Shown piece after piece: positions 35,912 to 44,124 of a stretch of DNA of 64,000 nucleotides. The position numbers were made by a program, and so were the translations under genes. How positions within the stretch are numbered: position 1 is the first letter of the stretch; the number at the start of each line of letters is the position of its first letter. Source of the DNA: Kiritimatiellia bacterium (GTDB taxonomy: Bacteria; Verrucomicrobiota; Kiritimatiellia; RFP12; DVOR01); NCBI GenBank assembly GCA_017558005.1, contig JAFYWN010000006.1, positions 62,001-126,000 on the forward strand. Reading direction: 5' to 3'. The notes under the pieces are model-generated. The model did not search any database and had not been told where the DNA came from. It saw only the letters and a program-made list of their open reading frames with translations.

Positions 35912-36838
35912 ATGAAACACCTCACGCGTTTTCTCATCGTCCTGCTCAAGCTGTTACCAGGGTCTCTGCTTCCCATCAGTTGCTTTCTCTGGTGGCATTA
36001 CACCGCCTCGCGTACGCCCCTTATTTGCCTTTCTATTTTCGCCGCACTGCAGGTGATTTACATCGCCATCATTGAATGGTGTCGACGCGACCGCAACCTC
36101 TCCCCCGTGGAAGACCTTACCTTCGGCGACCCTAAATCCGATAAATGCATCATCATGGTGCATGGGTTTGCAGACACCCCCGAAGCATGGCGACGAGAAG
36201 CAGAATACCTTGCCCAAAAGGGATGGCGAGTCACCGTTCCTGAAATTAGCCATGACGTCAACGCGAAGATTTGGGTCTTTCGCCTTTTTGTAGAAATTCT
36301 CGAGGCTCGCGAAACCGCCAAACACGTTGAACTGTGGGGACACTCCATGGGGGGCGCACTCGCCATCATTATGGCAACCATCGCCCCCATTGATCGACTC
36401 GTACTGTGGGCACCCTTCCTCGCCCCCTACATGGGCACCTTCGCCTCAACGACACTCTACATTCTACATCGCCTTCTCTTTATTTGGCCCTACACACTCA
36501 CGTGGTTTCCCATCAATCGTCACGGGAAAGGAGAACCCGAGACCTTCTATCGCGTCCGTCGCGTCATCCCCACGCGCACCTTTACTGCCGCACTTTCGCT
36601 CCCCTTCACCATCACCCACCTTCGTCATCGCTTTCCTCAAAAAATCACCCCAATCATTCTTCTCTCCCAACGAGACACCGTGGTCAATAATCGCCCAGTC
36701 CGCCGTTGTTTTCCCAATGCTCACTATCTGCTTGCCGCCAATCCACGCTCAAGCCATGCTCTCACCAATGCAGTGGACTGGAAGGAAAATGTAGAAGCCG
36801 TTTTAAAGATTCCATATGAAACCAGCGATTCTCTTTGA
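35912..36838 (+). CDS. Membrane-anchored alpha/beta hydrolase
   Basis: The ATG at 35912 (MKHLTRF) was chosen; an in-frame upstream start at 35870 lies in the terminator. The product is 308 residues. Two N-terminal membrane helices (about 5-23 and 30-52) precede an alpha/beta-hydrolase domain with the oxyanion phrase MVHGFADTP and nucleophile elbow GHSMGG. Asp in LLSQRDTVV and His in SSHALT near the end are plausible triad members. Substrate unknown; carboxylesterase or lipase is likely. It overlaps the next gene by 23 bases. Confidence 0.82.
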   Translation: MKHLTRFLIVLLKLLPGSLLPISCFLWWHYTASRTPLICLSIFAALQVIYIAIIEWCRRDRNLSPVEDLTFGDPKSDKCIIMVHGFADTPEAWRREAEYLAQKGWRVTVPEISHDVNAKIWVFRLFVEILEARETAKHVELWGHSMGGALAIIMATIAPIDRLVLWAPFLAPYMGTFASTTLYILHRLLFIWPYTLTWFPINRHGKGEPETFYRVRRVIPTRTFTAALSLPFTITHLRHRFPQKITPIILLSQRDTVVNNRPVRRCFPNAHYLLAANPRSSHALTNAVDWKENVEAVLKIPYETSDSL

Positions 36839-37490
36839 TATCGACGGCACCCTCCTCTATGCCAAAGGGCTTGGCCGTCCCGCCTTTGCCGAAGCCTTCG
36901 CTGAAGCCTATGGGATTGCGGCAGACTTTAGCGAGATCTCCTTTGTAGGTGCCACCGACACCGCCATCATCCGCGATTTGGCAAAGCATTTTGGCGTGGA
37001 ATCTACCCCCGCGAAAGAAGAACACTTCTTTATCGCCCTCACCGAACGCCTCGACCCGCGCCTCCGTGGTGACAACGCTATCCACGTCTACCCTGGCGTG
37101 ACTTCCCTCTTGGAGGCACTCACGGCAGATGGTAAAATGCTCGGTGTTGTTACAGGAAATATCCGCACCACCGCTTGGAGTAAGTTGATTCACGCAGGAC
37201 TCGCCCCATGGTTCACCTTTGGCAGTTATGCCTGCGACCATTGCAACCGCGACGAACTCGCACGCATCGCTTGCGAACGCGCCCGCCAACGTGGCGCAGA
37301 AGCGCGTCTGCTCATCGGTGACACGCCGAAAGACATCCAGGCGGCGCATGCCGCAGGACTTCCGTGTCTTGCGGTGGCAACTGGATGGATCACTGCAGAT
37401 GCCTTACGTGAAGCAGGCGCAGAGGCCGTGGTAGCGGATTTCAGTGACCTTAGTAATGTCTTGAACTTGATTGAAAGGCTCATTGCATGA
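36816..37490 (+). CDS. HAD-superfamily phosphatase, Gph-like
   Basis: This 224-residue protein has HAD motif I DIDGTLL (nucleophile Asp, residue 8), a helical cap (about 18-85), motif II VVTGN, a motif III lysine region and motif IV LIGDTPKDIQAA. The arrangement matches phosphoglycolate-phosphatase-like HADs. The true substrate cannot be read from the sequence. It overlaps the hydrolase upstream by 23 bases and the radical SAM gene by 4 (ATGA), so the three are probably one transcript. Confidence 0.88.
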   Translation: MKPAILFDIDGTLLYAKGLGRPAFAEAFAEAYGIAADFSEISFVGATDTAIIRDLAKHFGVESTPAKEEHFFIALTERLDPRLRGDNAIHVYPGVTSLLEALTADGKMLGVVTGNIRTTAWSKLIHAGLAPWFTFGSYACDHCNRDELARIACERARQRGAEARLLIGDTPKDIQAAHAAGLPCLAVATGWITADALREAGAEAVVADFSDLSNVLNLIERLIA

Positions 37491-38425
37491 CCAAACCGCT
37501 TCGTGTTATTGCCTGGGAGGTTACGCGCCGTTGCCCAATGGCATGCCAACACTGTCGTGGCGCCTCGCGCAATGACTGTTATGCAGGCGAACTCTCCACC
37601 GAAGAAGCCTTTCGCGTCATTGATAGTCTTGCCGATGCCATCCAGCCCCCTGCCCGTCCGCCGATTATCATCTTTACCGGTGGCGAACCAATGTATCGTG
37701 ACGATTTAGAGCAGCTCATCCGTCACGCGACCCAACGTGGCTTTCCCTCCGTATTAGCCCCGTGCGGACGTTTTGCAAGCGCTGATCGCCTCGCCAACCT
37801 TAAAGCCGCTGGCATCCGCGCCATCTCCTTGAGCGTTGATGGCGCCACGGCTGAAGCCCATGACACCTTTCGTGGCATCCCTGGCGCCTTCCAAATAGCG
37901 CTTGATGCAATGCAAGCCGCCCGCGAGGTGGGCTTACCCTTTCAAATCAACCACACCCTCACCCGCGCAGGCTTAAGCAATCTCCGCGCGATGCGTGACT
38001 TCGCTTTGGCCCAAGGCGCCACCCGTTTGGATGTCTTTTTCTTGGTACCTGTTGGGCGAGGCACTGCGCTCTCGGCAGAATGCCTTACCGATGCCGAAAC
38101 CGAAACTGCGCTCAACGAGATTTTAGCGCTTGATGATGAGGGGGTGCTCCCCATGCATGTCACCTGCGAGCCGCGCATTCTTTCCGTGGCGGCTACCCGT
38201 GATACGCCTCCAAAGAGTCCTTTCAATGGGTGTATGGCTGGTTCTGGGTTTCTCTTCCTCAGCCACACAGGCAAACTCCAACCCTGCGGTTTCTACGAAC
38301 TTCCGCTTGGAGATATCCGCGAATTCAACTGCGACCTTCCCGCGGCCCTTGCAGCAAGTAAACGCTACAACGCACTTAACGGCGGCCCCATCTGCCTCGC
38401 TCGCGCCGCCGCAACTCGGCATTAA
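37487..38425 (+). CDS. Radical SAM protein with truncated SPASM domain (AhbD/NirJ-like)
   Basis: This 312-residue protein has the opening IAWEVTRRCPMACQHCRGA, whose CxxxCxxC ligates the SAM-cleaving 4Fe-4S cluster, and FTGGEPMYRDD. The phrase GCMAGSGFLFLSHTGKLQPC matches the start of a SPASM domain as in AhbD/NirJ heme-modifying enzymes. After ICLARAAATRH the frame stops, so the expected CxxC...CxxxC stretch and about 40-60 residues are missing. No other frame downstream restores them. It may be a naturally short variant or a decayed gene. It is coupled to the HAD gene by ATGA overlap. Confidence 0.85.
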   Translation: MTKPLRVIAWEVTRRCPMACQHCRGASRNDCYAGELSTEEAFRVIDSLADAIQPPARPPIIIFTGGEPMYRDDLEQLIRHATQRGFPSVLAPCGRFASADRLANLKAAGIRAISLSVDGATAEAHDTFRGIPGAFQIALDAMQAAREVGLPFQINHTLTRAGLSNLRAMRDFALAQGATRLDVFFLVPVGRGTALSAECLTDAETETALNEILALDDEGVLPMHVTCEPRILSVAATRDTPPKSPFNGCMAGSGFLFLSHTGKLQPCGFYELPLGDIREFNCDLPAALAASKRYNALNGGPICLARAAATRH

Positions 38426-38503
38426 GCCTTCACAAAAGTGCGTGTTTTACCCCTTAATCGCGCAATCTGCCGCATTGTATTCTGCATTCAAGATTGCTGA
38501 ATG

Positions 38504-38512
38504 TGCTATAAT
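38504..38512 (+). promoter_or_regulatory. nadE extended -10 promoter
   Basis: TGCTATAAT is an extended -10; the -35 region is poor. The start codon lies 28 bases downstream, with GGAGG (38526-38530) between. Confidence 0.6.
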
Positions 38513-38539
38513 GTCTCTCAATAATGGAGGAAGAAGCAC

Positions 38540-40375
38540 ATGACTGGGTTTATCCGTGTGGCAGCATTGACGCCAGAAGTGACACTTGCCAATCCGCTTG
38601 CGAATGTAACATCGCTCTTGAAGTTGGCAGAAAAGGCCCGCTTTGATGGCGCAACGATTGTCCTTGCCCCTGAACTTTCCCTCACTGGCGCCACCTGTGG
38701 CGATCTCTTCCTCACGCAATCTTTGCAAACGCAGACGCAACAAGCCCTGCGCGAGCTCTGCGAAAATCTCCCTGCGAACCAACTTTTTGTCTGCGGAGCG
38801 CCTCTCTTTGTGGGAGGACGACTCTTTGACTGTGCCGTTGTTTTGGAACGTGGACGTGTGTTAGGTTACGTACCCCGCGCGGCATTTCCACACGGCGAGA
38901 CGCGGTTGCGCGCCTTTTCGCCAGCCCATGCGACAACGCTCACAGCCTTGCCTGACGGCACCCCCTTCGGTATGGACCTCCGTTTTGCGGTCGGCAATCT
39001 GCGTGCAGCGGTGACGTTCGGGACACCCTCGGATGCGACCGTCTATCGTGATGCCCACTTACTCCTCTGCTTAGATGCCACACCTGAAGGCACTGGACGA
39101 GCCGAAGTGCGTCGCGACGCACTCAAAGTGCTCTCTCGTACGGCAGGATGTGCCTGCGTCTATGCTTCGGCTGGCGAAGGTGAATCCTCCACAGATGGCA
39201 TCTACAGTGGCCATCGTCTCCTCGCATGGGAAGGCAGTGTCCGCGCAGAGGCACGTTGGGAAGTGGGCACCTCCCTGTTGGACTTCTCGCCGGCATGGGT
39301 GGAAGCACGACGGATGCGCGATGGATTACCCTGTAGCACGCGAGAACAGTGGCGCGTGATTGCTACGAACATCCTCCCGACTGAGAGCGATGGCCGCTAT
39401 GCGAAGTTGCGCGCCACGCCCTTTATCCCGAGCGCACCTGAAGCATGCGCTGCACGGTGTACTGAAATCCTTGACCTGCAAATCAATGCCCTTTGGCGCC
39501 GTGTAAAGCAAATCAACGCCAAACGATTGGTCTTGGGGCTCTCAGGCGGCTTAGATTCTACGCTTGCACTTGTCGTTTGTGCCGAACTTTGCCGTCGGAA
39601 AAACTTGCCCTCCGAGACCGTACTCGCTGTGACCATGCCCGGCTTCGGCACCTCTGATCGCACTTACACCAATGCCTGCACCCTCGCCAAAACGCTCGGA
39701 GCAGAATTGCGTGAGGTCCCAATCGCGCCTTGTGTGGAACAACACTTTAAGGACATTGGGCAAGATCCACAAACGCATGACGTCACCTACGAAAATGCAC
39801 AGGCTCGCGCCCGCACTTGGCTCTTGATGGACATCGCCAACAAGACGGGCGGACTCCTCGTTGGCACGGGTGACCTCTCGGAGATTGCTTTGGGGTGGAG
39901 CACTTACAATGGCGACCATATGAGTATGTACTCGGTAAACTGTTCTGTGCCGAAGACGCTCATTCCCCACTGTCTTGATGCCGCTGCAAAGTCTCTTTCT
40001 TCCTCTGATGCCGTGGCTGCAGACACCCTCTCGGCCGTCTTAAAAGATATCTGCGATACGCCAGTTTCGCCAGAATTAGTACCCGGCGTGCAGCACACCG
40101 AATCCATCGTAGGCCGTTATGAGCTGCACGATTGCTTCCTTTGGTATTTTCTGCGTTATGGGTGCGACCGCGCGCAACTCGCAGCATTGGCCGCATTGCT
40201 ACACGGAGACATCCCTGAAGCAGAACGCACTCGAACACTCGATATCTTCTGTCGGCGCGTGATTACGCAACAATTCAAGCGCTCTTGCAGTCCGGATGGT
40301 CCAGCCGTAGGTGGCATCGCACTCTCGCCCCGCGGCGGATGGATGTTGCCCTCCGATGCAAATCTGACGCTCTAA
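38540..40375 (+). CDS. nadE: NAD+ synthetase, two-domain form with degenerate glutaminase
   Basis: This 611-residue protein joins an N-terminal nitrilase-like glutaminase domain (1-270) to a C-terminal NAD synthetase (290-611). The synthetase part looks intact: PP-loop SGGLDS (335-340), GTGDLSEIALGW and DHMSMYSVNCSVPKTL. In the glutaminase, E45 (PELSLTG) is kept. The catalytic lysine position reads VPRAAFP (R113). The strand that normally ends EICED-W reads AVTFG-TPSD, giving F160 where the nucleophile cysteine should be, plus a short deletion. The enzyme probably uses free ammonia. A good GGAGGAAG site precedes the ATG. Confidence 0.93.
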   Translation: MTGFIRVAALTPEVTLANPLANVTSLLKLAEKARFDGATIVLAPELSLTGATCGDLFLTQSLQTQTQQALRELCENLPANQLFVCGAPLFVGGRLFDCAVVLERGRVLGYVPRAAFPHGETRLRAFSPAHATTLTALPDGTPFGMDLRFAVGNLRAAVTFGTPSDATVYRDAHLLLCLDATPEGTGRAEVRRDALKVLSRTAGCACVYASAGEGESSTDGIYSGHRLLAWEGSVRAEARWEVGTSLLDFSPAWVEARRMRDGLPCSTREQWRVIATNILPTESDGRYAKLRATPFIPSAPEACAARCTEILDLQINALWRRVKQINAKRLVLGLSGGLDSTLALVVCAELCRRKNLPSETVLAVTMPGFGTSDRTYTNACTLAKTLGAELREVPIAPCVEQHFKDIGQDPQTHDVTYENAQARARTWLLMDIANKTGGLLVGTGDLSEIALGWSTYNGDHMSMYSVNCSVPKTLIPHCLDAAAKSLSSSDAVAADTLSAVLKDICDTPVSPELVPGVQHTESIVGRYELHDCFLWYFLRYGCDRAQLAALAALLHGDIPEAERTRTLDIFCRRVITQQFKRSCSPDGPAVGGIALSPRGGWMLPSDANLTL

Positions 40376-40380
40376 TTGCC

Positions 40381-40899
40381 ATGCCGCGCGCACTTGAACT
40401 GCTCATCGTCCTCCTCGCAGCACCATTGTGGTTGCCCACGTTGGTGATTTTAGCGGTGCTTGTGCGTTGTTTTGACGGGAAACCCGTCTTCTTCCGCCAA
40501 GTGCGACCTGGGCTTCATGGCGAACCATTCACCTTAGTTAAATTCCGCACCATGCGAGAGGGGACCGAAAGTGATGCCGAACGCACCACGAAGTTGGGCG
40601 CTTTTTTGCGCGCATCATCGCTTGATGAGTTGCCAGAGTTACTCCATGTACTCTCTGGCAAGATGGCGCTCGTCGGTCCCCGTCCACTCTTAATGGAATA
40701 TCTCGCAGAGTATACCGAAGCCGAACACCACCGTCATGATGTGCGTCCTGGCATCACAGGGTGGGCACAGGTGCATGGTCGCAACGCCATTACACGCGCC
40801 GAGAAGGTAAAGTACGACCTTGAATACGTGGCTAAACGTTCCTTCTTACTGGATTGTCGCATTCTCCTAATGACCCTCTTTCACCTCAAAGGCAATTAA
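40381..40899 (+). CDS. Short undecaprenyl-phosphate sugar phosphotransferase (PglC/WcaJ family)
   Basis: The ATG at 40381 (MPRALEL) starts six bases after the nadE stop; an in-frame start inside nadE is unlikely. The 172-residue protein is a monotopic phosphoglycosyl transferase. It has one N-terminal re-entrant or membrane helix, PVFFRQVRPGLHG, FTLVKFRTMREG, SLDELPELLHVLSGKMALVGPRP with the catalytic Asp-Glu pair, and VRPGITGWAQVHGRN. It moves a sugar-1-phosphate to undecaprenyl phosphate to start glycan assembly. It is the minimal PglC-type size. Confidence 0.92.
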   Translation: MPRALELLIVLLAAPLWLPTLVILAVLVRCFDGKPVFFRQVRPGLHGEPFTLVKFRTMREGTESDAERTTKLGAFLRASSLDELPELLHVLSGKMALVGPRPLLMEYLAEYTEAEHHRHDVRPGITGWAQVHGRNAITRAEKVKYDLEYVAKRSFLLDCRILLMTLFHLKGN

Positions 40900-40923
40900 C
40901 TGCAACCCGATTGCCCACCGATT

Positions 40924-41628
40924 ATGACCGCACCGACCAACGACGCTTCCGCGACACGCGCACTCACTTGGCCCTTCTTGCTTTGGATTGCAGGGTTGGC
41001 GTTGCTCTTATTACCGCACAACTTTGATTTCCCTGCGATTGTCTATGCCGTAAAGACAGTGCTTTGCGCGGGATTAACCCTTGCCTTAAAACCATGGAAA
41101 TACGTACCCTTCCATGCCGTTAAGGGCGCCATACCACTCGGATGCCTCGTTGGCTTGGCGGTCTATCTACTCTGGGCATTACCCGAAAGCACTCCGTGGC
41201 CCTGCGTGACGGAACACTATCGACGTTGGTTCGTGATGATGCCTGGGGCGTTGCCGGACTATAGTGCCTCGTGGTGTTACGCCTATAGCAAACATCCTGT
41301 GCTCGCCATCGTTAAATTAATCGGTTCAGCCTTTGTTATTGCACCGGTTGAAGAATTCTTCTTTCGCGGCTTCTTAATGCGTTGGCTCAATGGTAAACAG
41401 TGGCAAACCCTCCCCTTCCACGAAGTTTCCCGATATGCCTTCTGGGTCACGGTCGCCGTCTTTGCCTTCGAGCACGACCGCTATGTGGGCGGACTCCTCG
41501 CAGGCATAGCCTACGGAGCCCTCGCCGTGCACACGGGAAGTCTGCGCGCCTCCATCGTAGCACACGTTGTTACCAACTTTTTGCTCGGTCTACACGTCCT
41601 TCTCTTCAATGCGTACGGTTTTTGGTAA
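40924..41628 (+). CDS. CPBP-family intramembrane metalloprotease
   Basis: This 234-residue polytopic protein (about seven helices) has the Abi/CAAX protease motifs APVEEFFFRGFLMRW (EExxxR), FAFEHDRYVGG and IVAHVVTNFLLG with glutamate and histidine metal ligands. The overall pattern resembles the CAAX-protease-related proteins found near exosortase/PEP-CTERM genes, but no exosortase is present here. Substrate unknown. It lies 24 bases after the sugar transferase on the same strand. Confidence 0.85.
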   Translation: MTAPTNDASATRALTWPFLLWIAGLALLLLPHNFDFPAIVYAVKTVLCAGLTLALKPWKYVPFHAVKGAIPLGCLVGLAVYLLWALPESTPWPCVTEHYRRWFVMMPGALPDYSASWCYAYSKHPVLAIVKLIGSAFVIAPVEEFFFRGFLMRWLNGKQWQTLPFHEVSRYAFWVTVAVFAFEHDRYVGGLLAGIAYGALAVHTGSLRASIVAHVVTNFLLGLHVLLFNAYGFW

Positions 41629-41635
41629 AAAACTT

Positions 41636-41644
41636 TGCTATACT
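41636..41644 (+). promoter_or_regulatory. nfnAB extended -10 promoter
   Basis: TGCTATACT lies eight bases after the protease stop and 35 bases before the nfnA start codon; no clear -35. Confidence 0.6.
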
Positions 41645-41679
41645 GTAGCTGAGCTAACATTGTTTTATTGGAGAACGTA

Positions 41680-42534
41680 ATGTTTCCGATTATTCAAAAA
41701 GAACAGTTGTCCGCAGATGTCTATTCCATGTGGATTCACGCACCCTTGATCGCCGAAGAGCGTCAGGCAGGCCAGTTTATCATCCTTCAAATTGATGACC
41801 AATTCGGCGAACGCATCCCCTTAACCATCGCCGATGCCGACCCCGAAAAGGGCGCTGTACGTATCATTTTCCAAGCCGTTGGCGCCTCAACGCGAAAGCT
41901 CGCCCAGATGAATCCTGGCGATGAATTGCCAGTCTTCCTCGGTCCCTTAGGAAAACCCACGCACATCGAGAAAAAAGGCACAGTCGTGTGCGTCGGCGGC
42001 GGTATCGGTGTTGCACCGATGCATCCCATCGCTCAGGCAATGAAAAAGGCGGGCAACAAGGTCATTGTGATTATGGGCGCCCGTACCAAAGAGTTGCTCA
42101 TCCTCGAAAAAGAGATGGCGGCGATTGCCGATGAACTCATCATCTGCACCGATGATGGTTCGTATGGGCGTAAAGCACTCGTCACCGAGCCGCTCAAAGA
42201 GGTCTGCGAACGCGAACAGGTTGCCGAATGCGTCACGATTGGTCCGCCTATCATGATGAAATTCTGCGCACTTACGACCTTGCCCTTCGCGGTCCCCACC
42301 ACTGCATCATTGAACTCCATCATGATTGACGGAACAGGAATGTGTGGCGGATGCCGCGTACTTGTCGGCGGGAAAATCAAGTTCGTCTGCGTTGATGGGC
42401 CCGAATTTGATGCCCACCAGGTTGATTTCGACAACCTCATGAAGCGCAATCGCGCCTTCGTTAAACGTGAACGCGAAGACAATTGCAACCTCTTCAAGAT
42501 GGCAGATGCCAAACAAGCCGAAGCAACGCGCTAA
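41680..42534 (+). CDS. nfnA: NADH-dependent ferredoxin:NADP+ oxidoreductase, small subunit
   Basis: ATG 41680 (MFPIIQK) has GGAG six bases upstream. The 284-residue flavoprotein has an FNR-like FAD domain (GQFIILQ, GERIPLTIAD), an NAD(H)-binding domain (VVCVGGGIGVAPMHPIAQAM) and a C-terminal 2Fe-2S site (DGTGMCGGCRV, FVCVDGPEF). With NfnB it forms the electron-bifurcating transhydrogenase of anaerobes; the same pair is also annotated as sulfide dehydrogenase or glutamate-synthase small-subunit type. An anaerobic lifestyle is implied. Confidence 0.9.
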   Translation: MFPIIQKEQLSADVYSMWIHAPLIAEERQAGQFIILQIDDQFGERIPLTIADADPEKGAVRIIFQAVGASTRKLAQMNPGDELPVFLGPLGKPTHIEKKGTVVCVGGGIGVAPMHPIAQAMKKAGNKVIVIMGARTKELLILEKEMAAIADELIICTDDGSYGRKALVTEPLKEVCEREQVAECVTIGPPIMMKFCALTTLPFAVPTTASLNSIMIDGTGMCGGCRVLVGGKIKFVCVDGPEFDAHQVDFDNLMKRNRAFVKREREDNCNLFKMADAKQAEATR

Positions 42535-42551
42535 GTACTGGAGTCACGTCA

Positions 42552-44045
42552 ATGTCTTTTGTCACCAAAGAAGCCCTTGAAGCCGCGGCACTCGCCACTT
42601 GGGAAACCCTCAAAGATCGTCCCCTCTCTCCAAAAGATCGCACCGCTATTGCCCAACAGCCCATGCCTGTGCAACCACCCGAAGTGCGCAAGCACAACAT
42701 GGACGAGGTGGCCTGCGGTTACACCGAAGCACAGGCACGCGTTGAAGCGAGCCGTTGCTTGCAATGTAAGAACGCGCCTTGCATGAAGGGGTGCCCTGTC
42801 TCCATTCAGATTCCAGACTTTATTCGTGAAATCGCGCAAGGCAACTATGCCGAGGCGCTCACGATTATTCGACAGAGTAGCATTCTCCCCGCAATTTGTG
42901 GTCGCGTTTGTCCACAGGAAAATCAGTGTCAAAAGAACTGCACCGTCGGTGTGATTCACAAGGACGTCAATCAGAGTGTAGCCATCGGTCGCTTGGAACG
43001 TTTCGTTGCAGACTGGCAGCGCGCCCACGAAGCTGAAGCGCCGATTGACAACACCGTAAAGCCCTCCACTGGCAAAAAGGTCGCCGTTGTGGGGTCTGGC
43101 CCCTCTGGTATCACCGTGGCAGCGGACGTTCGCCGCGAAGGTCACGACGTTACGCTCTTTGAAGCCTTCCAGAAGCCCGGTGGCGTTTTGGTCTATGGCA
43201 TCCCCGAATTCCGCCTCCCCAAAGCAATCGTGGATAAGGAAGTTGAAGGGCTCAAGCAGATGGGCGTCTCCGTCGTGCCCAACTTCGTTGTGGGTCGCAC
43301 CCGTAAGCTCAAAGATTTGATGGAAAAAGACGGCTACGACGCAGTCTACGTTGGCTCTGGAGCAGGCCTGCCCCGCTTCATGGGCATTCCAGGCGAGGAA
43401 CTCGTTGGCGTCTTCTCTGCCAATGAATACCTCACGCGTGCCAACCTCATGAAGGCCTACGACCGCGCCGCCTCTGCTACGCCTTACTACCCTGCCAAAC
43501 GTGTTGCAGTGCTCGGCGGCGGTAATGTCGCTATGGATGCCGCTCGCATGGCCTTCCGACTCGGTGCAGAAGAAGTCTATCTGATTTATCGTCGCAGCCG
43601 CGCCGAAATGCCAGCACGAGCAGAAGAAGTGGAACACGCAGAAGAAGAAGGTGTCAACTTCCAATTCCTTTGCAACATTGAACGCATCCTTGGCGATGAC
43701 AATGGCATGGTCAATGCGATTGAATGCCTCCGCTATGAGCTCGGCGAACCCGATGCCTCTGGCCGCAGAAGCCCCGTCGCCATTGAAGGAAGCGAATTCA
43801 CGTTGCCCGTGGATGCAGTCATTATCGCCATCGGCAATGCCTCCAATCCATTGATTCCTCAGACCACCCCTGGCCTAGAGATCAATCGTCGTGGCAACAT
43901 CGTTGTGGACGAAAGCCAAGCTACTAGTCTCCCTGGCGTCTACGCCGGCGGCGACATTGTACTCGGGGCGGCGACGGTTATCCTTGCGATGGGTGAAGGG
44001 CGCCGCGCCGCCAAGGCCATCAATGCCTACCTCGCCACAAAGTAA
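42552..44045 (+). CDS. nfnB: NADH-dependent ferredoxin:NADP+ oxidoreductase, large subunit
   Basis: ATG 42552 (MSFVTKE) begins a 497-residue protein, 17 bases after nfnA. The N-terminal part holds two 4Fe-4S clusters (CLQCKNAPCMKGCP; CGRVCPQENQCQKNC), followed by a GltD-like flavoprotein with FAD motif VAVVGSGPSGITVAADV and NAD(P) motif VAVLGGGNVAMDAARMA. The end GVYAGGDIVLGAATVILAMG is typical and lies inside the sequence duplicated at 50286-50324. No glutamate synthase large subunit is adjacent, favouring the Nfn assignment. Confidence 0.9.
   Translation: MSFVTKEALEAAALATWETLKDRPLSPKDRTAIAQQPMPVQPPEVRKHNMDEVACGYTEAQARVEASRCLQCKNAPCMKGCPVSIQIPDFIREIAQGNYAEALTIIRQSSILPAICGRVCPQENQCQKNCTVGVIHKDVNQSVAIGRLERFVADWQRAHEAEAPIDNTVKPSTGKKVAVVGSGPSGITVAADVRREGHDVTLFEAFQKPGGVLVYGIPEFRLPKAIVDKEVEGLKQMGVSVVPNFVVGRTRKLKDLMEKDGYDAVYVGSGAGLPRFMGIPGEELVGVFSANEYLTRANLMKAYDRAASATPYYPAKRVAVLGGGNVAMDAARMAFRLGAEEVYLIYRRSRAEMPARAEEVEHAEEEGVNFQFLCNIERILGDDNGMVNAIECLRYELGEPDASGRRSPVAIEGSEFTLPVDAVIIAIGNASNPLIPQTTPGLEINRRGNIVVDESQATSLPGVYAGGDIVLGAATVILAMGEGRRAAKAINAYLATK
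43966..44004 (+). repeat. nfnB 3' segment duplicated at 50286
   Basis: The first 27 bases are identical to 50286-50312 and most of the next dozen match. This copy is coding; the other is not. The two bracket the glycan insert. Confidence 0.85.
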
Positions 44046-44058
44046 GTATGCTTCACAT

Positions 44059-44087
44059 TTGACAAGCAGAGCGGAAACCTGTGTATC
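44059..44087 (+). promoter_or_regulatory. Possible promoter at start of glycan insert
   Basis: TTGACA (44059-44064), 17-base spacer, then TGTATC (44082-44087), a weak -10. It would serve the SGNH hydrolase gene 38 bases on. Confidence 0.35.
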
Positions 44088-44124
44088 AACATCGCAACGC
44101 CATCTAACGAATGCAAGGATCATT

